Below, one piece after another: positions 23,095-34,355 of a DNA stretch of 64,000 nucleotides. The notes beneath the pieces are model-generated. The model saw only the letters and a list, made by a program, of their open reading frames with translations, did not search any database and was not told where the DNA came from. This stretch comes from Dipteris shenzhenensis (Eukaryota > Polypodiophyta > Polypodiopsida > Gleicheniales), in NCBI GenBank assembly GCA_047967505.1, contig CM106539.1, one strand, 5' to 3'. A program made the position numbers and the translations under genes. Within the stretch, counting starts at the first letter, position 1, and each line of letters opens with the position of its first letter.

Positions 23095-23200
23095 GATCTC
23101 ATGGTGTGAGTGAAATCTCAATTCAAAGTAAGCTAATAGGGAGACGATCTCATTGGTGTGAAAGCTCAATGCAAAGTAAGTTGACAAGGACACTTTGCCT
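23095..23200. repeat. Short tandem repeat, period 51 bp
   Basis: 'gatctcat.ggtgtga..ctcaat.caaagtaag(c/t)t.a.a.gga' starts at 23095 and 23146. A third partial echo ('ataagttgatagggacac') follows near 23255. Confidence 0.65.
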
Positions 23201-23287
23201 TATATCATGGAAGACAAGAAAAACATGAACAAATGGAGCATAACCTGTTGAGCATAAGTTGATAGGGACACCTTTCCTGAGCATAAT

Positions 23288-23435
23288 TGTTGAAGGATTC
23301 ATCTCAACATCATGTTCAAAATGTGCATAGCACTAATAGAAAGAGTCCTAAAAATGCACAAGGGTTGGAAACTAGAACCCTAAAGAGCCTAAAGGGGTAT
23401 GCATATATTCATTCTTGTCAACTAATATAGTCATG
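23288..23435 (+). mobile_element. Diverged LTR fragment (family B)
   Basis: Starts TGTTGAAGGATTCATCTCAACATCATG, then 'tgtgcatagcactaa', 'ccctaaagagcctaaaggggtatgcatatattcat' and 'caacta'. These words are in the same order as in the LTR at 5373. More diverged than the 19.5-kb copy. No flanking coding sequence. Confidence 0.55.
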
Positions 23436-23573
23436 ATTACATATTTACGTGATCACAAAACTTTTTGCATGATTTACATAAGTGAACAACTTTTTCACAA
23501 AATGACACACACAATCATGATGAAAAACTTCCGATTTACAATTACCTAGAAAATGTTGGACTCTCGTTCAATA

Positions 23574-23660
23574 ATAACCTTATTACCATTGGTAAAATGC
23601 CTACTACCACTAATGATAGACCAATTACCATAGGTAATAGGCCAATTACTACTGGCAGTC
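23574..23660. repeat. 21-bp minisatellite, about 4 copies
   Basis: 'ttaccatt(g)ggtaa' variants repeat every 21 bases. Translated on the minus strand this appears as a 7-residue repeat (L-P-x-V-I-G-L). Too short and isolated to be considered coding. Confidence 0.7.
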
Positions 23661-24087
23661 CCACACTACAACAGATGCTCCAGAAACCCCTTTTAAAAAA
23701 ATTTAAGTCTAGCAAAGTTGTCAAAGCATAGGCATGTTTACAATTGTTCTTAAGGTTTTTGGGAATTTTGAACATATTTTTTATTTCAAAATGGCAAAAT
23801 TCTATACATACAAAATGTCAAGATCATAGTACTTGATTTTGAGGCTACTTGAATTTTGGGGCTCGTGGATCTACACCTTAATGGCCACTCTTATATATCT
23901 CTGATCTTTAATAAAATGGTATTATTATGTGCACAACATAGATGTATGATGCTTCATTAGAATATTGAAAAATGATGTACCTTAGAGATTAGCATTTAAT
24001 GTGCAAAATTGTTTGATTTTTTCCTTTAAATAGTCCAAGGTAGGACATCCTAAGCTTGAAACCACCATAGCTATGTCAGGAGTAATT
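23661..24087. other. No gene recognised
   Basis: AT-rich spacer. Confidence 0.5.
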
Positions 24088-24729
24088 TGTTAAACATGAG
24101 GACCTTAGAACTATGATTTGCCTAAGCTAATCTAAGGTAGATGAATCTTAAGTGCATAGAAGATGAAAATCTAGACTAAATAACCATAGACTCAACAATA
24201 TTAGGTTATAACATTGAGCCTTATACTTATAGAGAGACTTGAGATATTGCATATGTTATTGCATTAAAATGACCTCCCTTTAAAATAAGTGTAGATCCTT
24301 GAATTGTTTCCTCACATGTGGGATAAAGCCTCCTTGCCATGCAATAGTGTGCTAGCCCCACATCTTCATCAATACCCCCCTTGGTGCCTTGATGTATAGG
24401 CTACTACAAGGTGGTTGTATGTGTCATAAAACATCCATCATTTCCCTCAAACACAACATCCTACTTGAGGTGGTAAAGTGTGGTATTACAATATGTCATT
24501 ATTCTACCCTTAATGTCAACATAGCTACTTAGGTGATAAGATGTGACTTGAGATAAAATGTTTGGTCTACTCATTTGGCATCCTTTTTATAGATTCATGG
24601 GATAATATGGTGAAGTTTGCCCTTGTAACTAGCGCAGAGAACATTCTATCATTGTAGGTCCCCTCTTTTCTTGATAAAGACTCCGAATTTTTGGTTCTTG
24701 AATCTACAATATTATAGCTTGTATCCCAA

Positions 24730-25200
24730 GTTCTTGCAATGGCTACCCTTTGGCTTGTTCAATTGAATTTGCATTCACTCTGATAGTGACTCATCCTTCT
24801 ACAATGGTAACTCTTATTAGTTGCTTTGTTGAAGAATGACTGTTCTTCATAATTGCTATTTGTTTTTGTAACGCCTTTACCTCCCTTTCTTTTTGAAGTA
24901 GATATGATACACATCACTCAAATGTTAGATAAATACTATTATTCAATGTTGTTGTCAATGCATTGTATTCTTTAGGCGTACCCTTTAGAAGGATTTCAAA
25001 TGCAACATTTTCCTGCCTTTGAATCTATTCCTTCTAGTTGATTCATGAATATCTTTTATTTTGTTCACACAAACTATTCCAACATATCATTGAAGTTCAT
25101 TCAAAGAGCACATAACTTGATTTTAATTGTAAATATAGTGTTAAATTCATCCTGTGCATCTTTCACATGTTCCTTGGAGTCTATGTGATGGATTGGCTTA
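24730..25200 (-). pseudogene. Copia gag remnant with damaged zinc knuckle
   Basis: One minus-strand frame shows a typical gag segment ('LLKGTPKEYNALTTTLNN..LTFE' then 'YLLQKEREVKALQKQ'). After a frameshift comes 'SYHCRRMSHYQSEC', a CCHC knuckle whose first Cys is replaced by Ser. Gag forms the virus-like particle and the knuckle binds the element RNA. Stops are frequent. Confidence 0.55.
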
Positions 25201-26457
25201 TACCCACGTGTAGCCAATGAGATTATAATTCCTATTCATCATCCTTCTCTTCCCAAAATTTACTTGCTGCACTAGGTATATCTTTCTTTAAAATCTTCCA
25301 TAGCCATTTTTGAATTAATTGTTACTTCATTTGTGTAGCCTAGGTGTGGAACCCTTCCCCAATGGAATTCCCAATAATTGAGGTTTTAAATCCATTTGTA
25401 GATTTCTTGCCATTTGAATTATTTTAGTATTGTGTTGTCTAATTGTATATAATGGTGTAGAAGTGTCCAGCATATAGAGCTCAAAGAACCAATAACTTTT
25501 CTTTTTTGAAGAGAAGGCTTCTAAAAACCAATCTCTTTTCCTTTTTGGACTTTTTGGACCACAGAAATTTGTCTTGGATCAAAAGTTATGGCTTGTCAAA
25601 CTTTAATAAAGAAGAAGGGCCAAAATGATGGTGTGGTGTTTAGGTGTGCATGTGAAGTGTGAAAATTATTAGGTGTATGCAACGGTGATGATGTGGCTTT
25701 GTGTTCCACATGTCACTATTGATTGTGCAAGACCTCCTACTATGTGGTACTACGTATGTGTGATTAGTTATCACCTTATCGACCACATGGATATGCCATG
25801 TGTTAAAATGTGAGGCACCCTATGTACCACGTGGCATCAAACCATGTGGCTTATATTCTTTGTGGGTTTTGGAAGCTTGTAGGAGATTTTTGTACCATTT
25901 CAGTGCTATAGATGTTCTTATTTCTCTATGTGTCTCTATGTCGTGTGTGATGGGTTGACTTGTGTCGGCATGGTCTGCCTCCTTCTACCACTTGGTGCAA
26001 CATTCATGGATTGAGCACTAGTTGCTAGAGTTGTCTATTTTCTTTTTGTCTATGTATTGCTGAGCATAGTGGAGAAGGTCATTGCTATAAGTGTGCATTG
26101 TAGATGGGTAGGTCTCTTGTCTTGCATATGCATACTTCTTTGTATGCCATAAATTTTTTTGGATGCTATGTTGAAGGTGAATTGATAGCACAAGGATTTT
26201 CTTGTCCATTTTCTAGTAGGAATTCTATAGTTGTTCTAGGTTGTCAAGTGTGGAGGGTCGATGCTGGCTACTATTGGTTGTTGTAGAGTGTAGCTTCTAT
26301 ATGTGCTATTGCTTGGTCAAATTTCTTGTTTTGTATTTTATTAGTAGAGTCTTTTTGGCTTGTAGATTGCTTTATGATTTGGTTGTGTTGCTTTAGATGT
26401 TGCTTTTGCTATCTTCTCGTTGAGGCTTTGGCTATAGGCAATATGGAGATAGTTGTA

Positions 26458-26665
26458 TCTCTCTCTCTCTCTCTCTTTCTCTCTCATCACTCAAGTAAGC
26501 AAGTACTCAACAAGTCAAAATCAAGGTACACGAAGTCATTAAGAAGTAATATATATATATATATTTATTTATCTGTCTCTCTCTCTCTAGCATATACAAT
26601 CTCTCAAACACTCACAATATCTCTCAAACATATACAATCTCCCAAACACTCATAATCTCACAAAG
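26458..26665. repeat. (CT)n, (AT)n, (TC)n and 38-bp repeats
   Basis: (CT)n at 26458-26485, (AT)n at 26549-26563, (CT)n at about 26575-26588. Two copies of 'catatacaatctc(t/c)caaacactca.aat' follow at 26591 and 26629. Located in what would be the leader of the gag-bearing element. Confidence 0.8.
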
Positions 26666-27010
26666 AACACACACATTTAATATCTCATATAAGGTATCTC
26701 ATTCACTAGAAGAGTCAAGGAGTATATAAAGCCTTAGAATGTAATATCTCTCAACCCATAGCTCCAAATGTTGGGATGTCTAGAAAAATCCTCTACAAGA
26801 TGGAAGGTAAGCCTCAATGGAATGAATGAAATTTCTCCAATACCATGTTAAAAACATGAGTATCTTGCGCCTATGATATCTTTATGATGTGGCTAAACTA
26901 GCTGAGTGTGGATGAATCCTAAGTGCACACATGAAAATGAGCTAGACTAAACAAGCATATATTCAAGCTCAATTAGGTTAGAAGATTTAGACTTGTAGAT
27001 GTGATGAGCT

Positions 27011-28199
27011 AGCAAGATGCCCTCATAAGTTACTATAGGATGGTCACAATGTTCAAAATCATGGAGTGTTTCATAATTGCATTTGGCCAAAACATTTGTC
27101 TATGGTTAATTAATATTGATTGAAAGGCAACCAAATTGATTTATGACTTGCTACATATTGAAGAAAGGGGGTAAAGGGAAAAGGTAAAGATACACTTTAG
27201 AGGTAGACAAATCTTGGGACTTGTCATCCTTGCTTGGACAAGTAATCCTTGCTTGGAAATTGGAAGGAGAAGGTGACTTTGGTCTCATTGATCACCCACT
27301 TCCTTCATTTCACCTAGAAGGTCTTTTGATATAGTATCATATGTGCTAATGGTCCCTAAGGTCGCATCTCAGTTGAAGGGGAATGTACATGGGAGTTGAA
27401 AGGACTCAAGAAATTCCATGAGTTGTAGACTTATTGCCATAAGAGGCCAATGTCATGTTGGGGAAGGATGGATGTCTAGGCCCTTTGGTTTGTTCGCCTT
27501 CATCTTTTTGGGTGCTAGCGTGTCACCTTTTTTGGTGCCAAGTTTGTAATTTAAAATGAAATCATGAGGAGAATATTTTTTGCACAAAGAGATAAAATGA
27601 AGAGAAGTGAGCCCAAACTTTTGAAAAGTCTTATGTAGTGGGGTGTTTAGGGTTCTCTTTCTGATCCGCCCATTATTTGCAAGCTTGCCAACACCCTTAC
27701 TGTTGTCCTGTTCATCATGAGATCCCCAATCATTATCGTGCCCATATAATGATGCACAGTTGTGGGAAACCATGGAACAATTGGTTACTTCATCATAATT
27801 TAGCCTAATTGCATTGTTAACCATGATTTGATCCCTTGGAATTTGTACCCATCGGTGGCTCTTTGTGGCTACCCTAGCAAACTATATTCCAATAAATTCT
27901 CATTGTGGCAAAAAGAAAAATATATTCATCCCATTATTCATTTTTGCAATTCTTTTCATTTAAGTCTTCCAAGATGAAGATCCTAATGTCAAAGTACTTT
28001 ATTCAATATGGTCTGCTGACCCATGCCTAATGGAGGTTTTGCTTCACTGCTCCTAGTGGGGCACTGTACAACACGAGTCTTTTAAATCCTGTCTTCTCGA
28101 TGTAGTAGTCATGTGGCCATGCCTTTTTGCTTTGCTGAATTAAAATTTGTGACCATGCTACCCTTAGTCATAATTTGTCTTTCTTGGACAATCCATCCA
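27011..28199. other. Mostly unassigned; one 123-codon frame
   Basis: The minus-strand frame 27453-27824 has plausible amino-acid composition (Lys-rich C-terminus) but no family I recognise. The last few hundred bases before 28200 may be the C-terminal end of the gypsy integrase to the right, since scraps such as 'ERQI' and 'NFNSAKQKG' sit where the integrase C-terminal domain should be. Confidence 0.3.
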
Positions 28200-28714
28200 A
28201 GACATTTTTGGAGGCTTCGTCTAGGCCATTATTATGATGAATGGCTACCCTTATACTCGACACATGGAAATTCATTGGTACAGACCACATGTACGAGGAA
28301 AGGACTACGGTTTTTTGTGACTTTGAATGCGTTATAGAAAGCCCATAGCATAGTTTGGAGATTATGTTGGTCGTTCATTGTTTTGTGGAGAATCATCTTG
28401 AGGGCCTTATTCATTTCTTTGGCTTGACCATTTGCTCCTAGGTATTAGTCAATTTCTTGTGATAGGTGAGGAATTCATTCATCATGATCTCAATCACTAA
28501 ACTGATGAAATGAATCCTTGGTCCAACACGATTTCAATAGGGCATCCATATTTATAAATGATATTCTCATACAAGACCCTTTTTGTGCTTTCGATTGTGT
28601 TGTCCCAAAAGGCTTTTACTTCAGCCCACTTGGTAATATAATGGATCATCACGATGATGTATCTATTTCTTCCTAGATGAGTTAGGACTTTTAATGGACC
28701 GATACAGTCCAACC
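28200..28714 (-). pseudogene. Ty3/gypsy integrase core fragment
   Basis: Minus-strand frames give the gypsy integrase order: 'LDCIGPLKV' (first Asp), 'YIIVMIHYITKWAEVKA', 'LYENIIYKYGCPIEIVLDQG' (second Asp), 'HFIS', a place where N-G-Q-A-E is expected but 'EQMVKPKK' is seen, 'MNKALKMILHKT', and 'LWAFYNAFKVTKNRSPF'. One TAG and several substitutions make it inactive. It is cut sharply at 28715 where an LTR begins, so the zinc-binding N-terminus is missing. Confidence 0.75.
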
Positions 28715-28879
28715 TGATAGCGCAAGTGATAGAGGGAGAGAGAGAGGAGTGCACACGATATAACTACCTGTACACTCTTGTATTGAACATAAATATGAAT
28801 ATATACATGAGTACCCCTTAGGGTTAGGGTTTGCCCCTATTTCCCTATAGGTATGATGCAATTTACACCATCCTTAACA
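28715..28879 (-). mobile_element. Short LTR (family C), about 165 bp
   Basis: On the minus strand it starts TGTTAAGGATGG right after 'taagaggggg', a clear polypurine tract. It carries 'caaaccctaaccctaagggg', then 'atatattcatatttatgttcaatacaagag', and ends near ..GCTATCA against the gypsy integrase. It is similar in plan (telomere-like box then AT-rich start region) but not in sequence to family B. Confidence 0.6.
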
Positions 28880-29472
28880 CCCCCTCTTAAATTGCACCCG
28901 TAAATTAGGGGGTGCATGTACAAGACCTTTTTGTGGATTTTTTGTCATGCATATGTGTTCAGGGGTATTTTGGCACTTAGCCTAAGTCATTGGTTAGGCA
29001 TAAGTCCTAGGAAGATCATGGGCCAATAGTAATATGAGTAACCATTAGTAGGAACCAAGAAAGCGGTCATAACTAACCCATGTTATGGATTGGGAGCAAA
29101 TTCTGCTCACATGATATCCCCATGAATACCATGAACCTTAACTATGCCCGAATATTTCAACTGTTTCAAGTGTTCCACTGCTTTGATGGAATCGATGTGA
29201 GAATAAGCTTGATGATGGTCATCGTTTTGAAATTTTTGAAGGGACCGACATGAGGATAAGCTCGATGATGGTCACCGCACAAGTGAATGGATTCTTGGGG
29301 ACTCTTCCTATGGATTTAGGCAATGTGATTTCCTTGATGAATCTCAGGTTGGAATGACAATCAGCTTGTCGGTTCCATTCCAGCTTCTTACAGCAGCCAC
29401 TACAAGGCATAGGTCCTTTTTCGATGAAAATACCATTGTTGTCACTTCATTGCTACTTTCATTTATTGCTAT
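28880..29472. other. Unassigned, upstream of family C LTR
   Basis: Would be the 3' end of the internal region of the family C element (minus strand), but no pol motif is visible. 'cgatgatggtca' occurs twice near 29211 and 29263. Confidence 0.35.
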
Positions 29473-31552
29473 TCAAAGAGGGTAACCCTTCTCCTCTTCA
29501 CTGTAGCCCAAGAAAATACACTTTCGGCTCTTCGGTTCCCATTTGGTCTTGTTAGCATCAGGGACATGCACAAAACAGTCACATCCAAAAACTCTGAAAT
29601 GTGTAGCTGAAGGTTTCTTACCAGAAAAGGCCTGCATTGGAGTCATCCCATTCACAGCCTTTGTGTAGCTAGGATTCAGAATGTAAATTTCCGTGTTACA
29701 TGCTTCAGCCCAGAAAGTATTTGGCAAATCTTTCCCTTTCATCATACTCCTGCCCATTTCGCAGATGATGCATATCTTGCGCTCTGCTACTCCATTTTGC
29801 TGTGATGTATGTGGAAGGAGTTTCTGCCTCTTGATCCCGTGACTTTTGCAATAACTTTGGAATTCACTTAATGTGAACTCACCACCTCTGTCTAATCTCA
29901 ACTTCTTCACCTTCCTGCCCATTTCTTTCTCGACCATTACATGCCATTCTTTGAACTTACTAAAAGCCTCATCTTTAGTCTTCATGAAGTATATCCATAT
30001 CCTTCTACTGTAGTCGTGGATCAGTGTCATGAAGTAGTAGGAACCACCCAAAGCTTCCGTCTCCATCTTTTCGCGGAGGTCCGTGTGAACGAGCTCTAGA
30101 GGAGCCTTTGCCCTGCTGGCCTCTTTAGGAAAGGGCTGCCGATGCTACTCGCCCATCATGCAAGCTTCACATACATTGGGCAGATCCGTAATTTCTGGTA
30201 GGTCTACAATCATTCCACTTTTATGCATCTCCTTTAAAGAACTAAGATTTAGATGACCAAACCTCTCATGCCACAGCTTAGTGTTGCTCACATCGGCCCG
30301 AGCATTGAAAGCTGAGAGTTTGTAGATGTTGTTGCATCGTGTACCTTTACCAATGACCTTCCCTTGAAGATCCAAAATCTATACACCATGTGAACTTTGA
30401 GGTCCCGATCCATGTAGAAACGGACAACAAGTTCCTCTTGATATCTGGCACATAAAGAACATCGGACAACTATTTTACAACTCCATCTGACTTGAGAGCA
30501 ATCATACCTTTTCCTTTTGCTTGACATTTTGCATCATTGCCGACTGCTACTAGGATGTCATTCCCTACCGGATGTAGAGAGGTATACCAATCCTTACAAC
30601 TGGTCATGTGGCGCGATGCACCACTGTCAATAATCCAAGGTTCATTCGTAGGTACATGAATTGCCTCTGTGCAAATCTCCTTAATTGCTACAAACAGCTC
30701 TACTGGTACTGCCCGCGTACTGTTGCTGGACTCTTTCTTTACTCCATTCTTCTCTTGTGCAATCTTCTTCTGGCACTCGTTCTGCTTGTGCCCTACCTTG
30801 TTGCAATAGAAGAACTTGATCTTCTTCTTTCTCTTTTTATCATCAGAAGAAAATGGGTTACCAGAGTCCTTACCCTTACCTTTCTTTGATCCAACCGAGA
30901 AAGCCAAATCTTCTCCAGTCCTCATCTTTTGACACATCTCCTCCTCCAAAAGCATCGCGCTGAAATCCTCAAAGTTGGGCAACTTTATGTTCTTCGTATT
31001 CAGCTCCATAACAAGACCATCATATTTTGGTGGGAGAATCTATATGCACCCTCGTGCTAGATTCTCACTGGTGATGGTGATGCCAATCACAGTCATCTGA
31101 TCGCACAGATTCTTCACCCTGGTGATGAACTTCTCTGCCGTTTCAGACTCAGACAGTTTCTCATTTGTGAGTTGAGTCTCTAGATTCTGAATCCGTGTTT
31201 GATTCGTGGTCTCGTACTGATTTTTCAAGACCATCCATGCCTCCTCCGCTGTGGTGACATCATGAATTAACGCCATGATAGAATCATTTACACTGCAGAC
31301 AATAGAACACAGCGCATCTGCATTTCTTCTTATCCACATGAGAATTTGATCCGCAGTTGGTACTATCTGTTGTCCTACATTGGCTGGATTTGGTCTCACA
31401 ACTGACTTCACGTCCACCCCAACAGCAGTATCCCAAAGCTTGTATGCACTTAGGATGGTCTTCATCTTAAACTTCCAGAGTGGATAGTTAGTGCCGTCCA
31501 ACTTTTCGCTTTTGCCGAACGATAGGATTCGCAGTCTTGCGGGTTGGGCCAT
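29473..31552 (-). pseudogene. Ty1/copia gag-protease-integrase (RT deleted)
   Basis: From 31552 leftward: gag ('KLDGTNYPLWKFKMKTIL', 'EEAWMVLKNQYET'), a zinc knuckle, protease ('WIIDSGASRHMTS', D-S-G intact), gag-pre-integrase ('LWHERFGHLNL', 'CEACMMGE') and integrase. The integrase shows Asp in 'HTDLRE', 'DYSRRIWIYFM', 'LRLDRGGEF' and 'NGVAERK', ending 'KCIFLGYSEEEKGYPL'. Lesions are a TGA after 'LARGCI', a TAG after 'DGVVK' with shifts around 30380-30480, a TGA after 'ACMMGE', and N-to-R in the integrase D-N-G-G-E motif. The first Cys of the CX2CX4HX4C knuckle is Phe (F-F-Y-C). Reverse transcriptase and RNase H are absent because the element stops at 29473. Confidence 0.9.
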
Positions 31553-31610
31553 CTCTCACAATCTGCTTGCAAACAGAAACACACTACCAAATCTTCTTGC
31601 TAGAGCCCAA

Positions 31611-31622
31611 GCTCTGATACCA
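31611..31622 (-). other. Primer-binding site (initiator tRNA-Met)
   Basis: The minus strand reads TGGTATCAGAGC, the standard plant copia PBS, directly after the 5' LTR end ..TTTACA. It marks where minus-strand cDNA synthesis would start and confirms orientation. Confidence 0.92.
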
Positions 31623-32337
31623 TGTAAAAAAACAATACATCTGTGCTCAACAGATAACAGGATCTCGTATGGAAGAGAGAAAAGCAAATAGTATGGAGAA
31701 TCAAAAATTTGATTACTATAAAACTGATACAATAGATGGCGCTACCTCCTAGCCATGCGCTTCTGTGTGAGAAGCTTTGATGGCGTGCTAGAAACAGTAG
31801 AGGACGGAGGCTGGATGCTAAGGAAGCAGGGTTGCTATAGCCAATGATGATGATGGGCTTCACGAGCTTGCTCTTATATAGCCACCAGTCATAGTTGGTT
31901 AGACCTAATTGGGAGATCGGGCGGCCCAAAACGGCCGACTAGAGGTCGGTCTCGAAATAGGTCATCGACCACACATTAGAACTGTGGTGCAGAATAGAGC
32001 AACTCACCTACGGTTTCCATTTAGCCCAGAGCCATCTGGGGCTCCAAACGGGGCCTGCAACTTGAGAGTGGGCTACCTCGGGAAATGCTTCGTCTACCCT
32101 CAGTGCGGTCAATCATGGGATGCCTTCCTGCACTTGCATGTAGCCTAGTTGGCAGTGTGCCAACTCTATCCAAAGCCGTTGAGCCATCAGGCCACACATG
32201 GCCCCCATCTGGTGTCCAAACCAGGACCTACCGGATAACCGAGCTACTCAAATGCCTTCTTCTCATATGGGGGGCTTACAAGTAGAGTTAGCTGGTTCCC
32301 ATGTAGTTACATGAGAGTGAAGCATTAATATCTAACA
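31623..32337 (-). mobile_element. 5' LTR of the 29.5-32.3 kb copia element
   Basis: Minus strand: starts TGTTAGATATTAATGC, ends ..TTTTTTTACA, 715 bases, next to the PBS. A TATA box 'ctatataagagc' lies at 31868-31880 and would direct transcription of the element. The 109- and 79-codon frames inside it are not genes. No 3' LTR remains. It is GC-richer than its surroundings, with several CpGs, suggesting a younger insertion than most others. Confidence 0.85.
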
Positions 32338-33510
32338 ATTTTCTCTTTTATATCTACTCTAAAATGTGGAGAAAGTAATAAAATATGGATATATGTAAGA
32401 TCAGGAATACAAGTGTGTCAGTCCAGGGAGGAATAAAGAAGTGCTTTTAAATAACTACGAAGACACTGCATTAAACTCTCCATATAGATTCCACATCTCT
32501 TTCGACGGTGTTCTAGAGGCCTCTCATAAAGAATCCATCACTAATTAGTTTTTTCAAATATTTGAATGGTTACCACGAAAGATAAATGATGAGTTTTATA
32601 AAAAGCAGATGAGATGAAGAATGAAACCTCACAAAATGGATGTGTGCAACCATACTACTGAAGAAGAACCTCAAAAGAAGCGAGTACACCATTTGCACAT
32701 TGATTTGGAAGAAGAATATGCACCACTATAGAAAAGAGGAAAGGTTCTGCTTGTAAATGATGAGCAAAAGGAAAACATGAGAAGAGTAGGCTCCTAGCAT
32801 ATCGACTGATGGTGCGATTGACATATTTACCCAAAATGCCCATTGAGAAATTTGAGCCCTCCATTTTCTAATACGACAATGCTATTGAGGTTTGTGGGTG
32901 ACAGGAACAATGGATTATATGGATACATTTCGACTCAGCATTGTGGGGATGATGGCAATGATGATATTGTCCAGATGCAAATCAGGACAAATCAGGATGT
33001 GGTGTTGGAGAAAAGGAAAGAAGATCAAAACTATTGGAGGGATGGAGAAAAGTGAAGATAAGAGGAGATGGCATAGTTATCTATGCAATTCACATCAGTC
33101 CTATCAGCCACACATGCAAAAAATGATCTTCTAGGTACGCGTGCATTTAAGTCTAATCATTGCTTGCACATTTTTTGAGACCAAGCCACCATTAAGTAGA
33201 GTTACCCTTCTCTTTTCATCTCTATCTCTAGTTTCAGTTGCCTCCTTACTATCTTGTGTTATCCAACCTCACTAGCTCCATCACACAAACCCACTGCAGC
33301 TCCAACTCCATCCAAAACCATCACCTGGACCTATCTGTCATCAAGAGACACAAAACAAGGTAAGCAATTTGTCACCCATCAAGCTCATGTTACCTTCATA
33401 ACTATAAAGGAATCATTGTTTTCTGCCTGTTGTTAAGATGAAATGGCCTTTCTCTAGCTTTCTCTCAAAGACACTATATGACTTGTTTTTGTTAAGCACA
33501 TCTCATCTCC
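32338..33510. other. No gene recognised
   Basis: Short frames at 32655-33134 without motifs; no repeat found. Confidence 0.45.
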
Positions 33511-33890
33511 ATTCTAGAGTATGCTACAATAAATTTAGGAGGATGCTACATCAAATTGATTTATTAGAGTATGCTGCAGAGAAATTTTCTCTAAAACGCG
33601 ATTTCACCAGTTTCTTCATATCTTTGCTCCAAATTGCATTTTCTAGCAAATTTTTTCTTGGAGTATTTCTTGTTATGTTTGGATTTATCTTAGCAGCAGA
33701 AAACATATGCATTCTAGAGCGTGTTACATCAAAATTAGGAGTATACTGTTGGAGTATGCTACAGATATATTTGCTCTAAAAGATGATGTCATCAGTTTCC
33801 TTAAATCTTTGCTCCAAATTGTGTTTTCAAGCAAATGTTTGGGTGGCTTATTTCTTTATTATATTTAAATTTGATGTTTAGGAGAAGACA
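33511..33890. repeat. Imperfect tandem duplication, period about 198 bp
   Basis: 'cattctagag(t/c)(a/g)tg(c/t)tac.' at 33511 and 33709. Each is followed by 'ttaggagtatgct', 'gagtatgct(g)acag', 'ctctaaaa.g.gat.tcat/cagtttctt', 'tctttgctccaaatt' and 'agcaaat'. Directly upstream of the histone-like ORF, so it may be its 5' UTR/promoter or an intron. Confidence 0.75.
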
Positions 33891-33900
33891 ACAATAGAGT

Positions 33901-34355
33901 ATGGCAAGAACAAAAGCAACATCCAGGAAGAAAGATAAGGGACCTGACATTGCAAGGCTGCCACAGCTCCATCAAGATCAAAATCCTCAAAGAAGGGGAA
34001 GCCTATGCATATGCTAGCAAGGAACAGGAAGGAAAGAGTGAGCCAAGGTAGATCTATCTTGATGGAGATCAGGAAGGCTCAAAAAGCCATTGGGTATGCA
34101 GCACCCATGGCACCATTCCAGAGGCTTGTGAGGGCAATATGCATCAACTGGAATGTGGATTTCAGATGGCAAAGGACTGCACTAGTTGCTCTCCAAGAAG
34201 CTACTGAAAAGTGGCTTATGGAGTTTTTCCAAGACACAATGCTAGTAGCAGCACATGCACACAAGGTGACTATAATGAAAAAAAAAATCCAAACACTTGT
34301 AAGTATGGATATGACAAGATCCTTAATGCAGAGGATTGGGATTATCTTAAAATGA
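33901..34355 (+). pseudogene. Histone H3 / CENH3-like gene, intronless, frameshifted tail
   Basis: ATG at 33901 gives 'MARTKATSRKKDKGP', an H3/CENH3-type N-terminus. After one frameshift near 33950 the tail continues basic and Ser-rich ('TAPSRSKSSKKGKP'), then the histone fold from about 34065: 'LMEIRKAQKAI', 'APMAPFQRLVR', 'DFRWQRTALVALQEATEKW', 'FFQDTMLVAAHAHKVTIMKK'. 'APF', the Trp in loop 1 and the absence of Pro after 'TIM' are CENH3-like, but loop 1 has canonical H3 length and the usual LARRI-type end is replaced. A consensus-like donor 'gtaagt' follows 'KIQTL'. Plant CENH3 genes have introns in the fold; this fold has none, so a retrocopy is likely. CENH3 marks centromeric nucleosomes. 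Confidence 0.7.

Larger units (their letters stand above)
24088..27010 (-). mobile_element. Old copia-like LTR element with gag only
   Basis: Two diverged similar segments flank the region: 24088 onward (tgttaaacatgag..aagctaatct..gatgaatcttaagtgca..ctagactaaa..aattaggtta-like) and 26846 onward with the same words in the same order. Read on the minus strand the right copy is followed immediately by TGGTATTGGAG (26845-26835), a degenerate initiator-tRNA-Met PBS. To the right of the left copy lies 'ttttaaagggaggt' (minus reading), a possible polypurine tract near 24290. Between them only a gag remnant is recognisable, so pol is deleted or decayed beyond recognition. Confidence 0.45.

Noticed and set aside
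31600-32285. ORFs of 66-109 codons on both strands
   Set aside because: They lie within the copia 5' LTR.
34269-34355. Short 33-base intron after KIQTL in the histone-like ORF (GTAAGT to GCAG)
   Set aside because: It would nicely join to a RIG-type H3 ending, but 33 bases is too short for a plant spliceosomal intron; kept only as a note.
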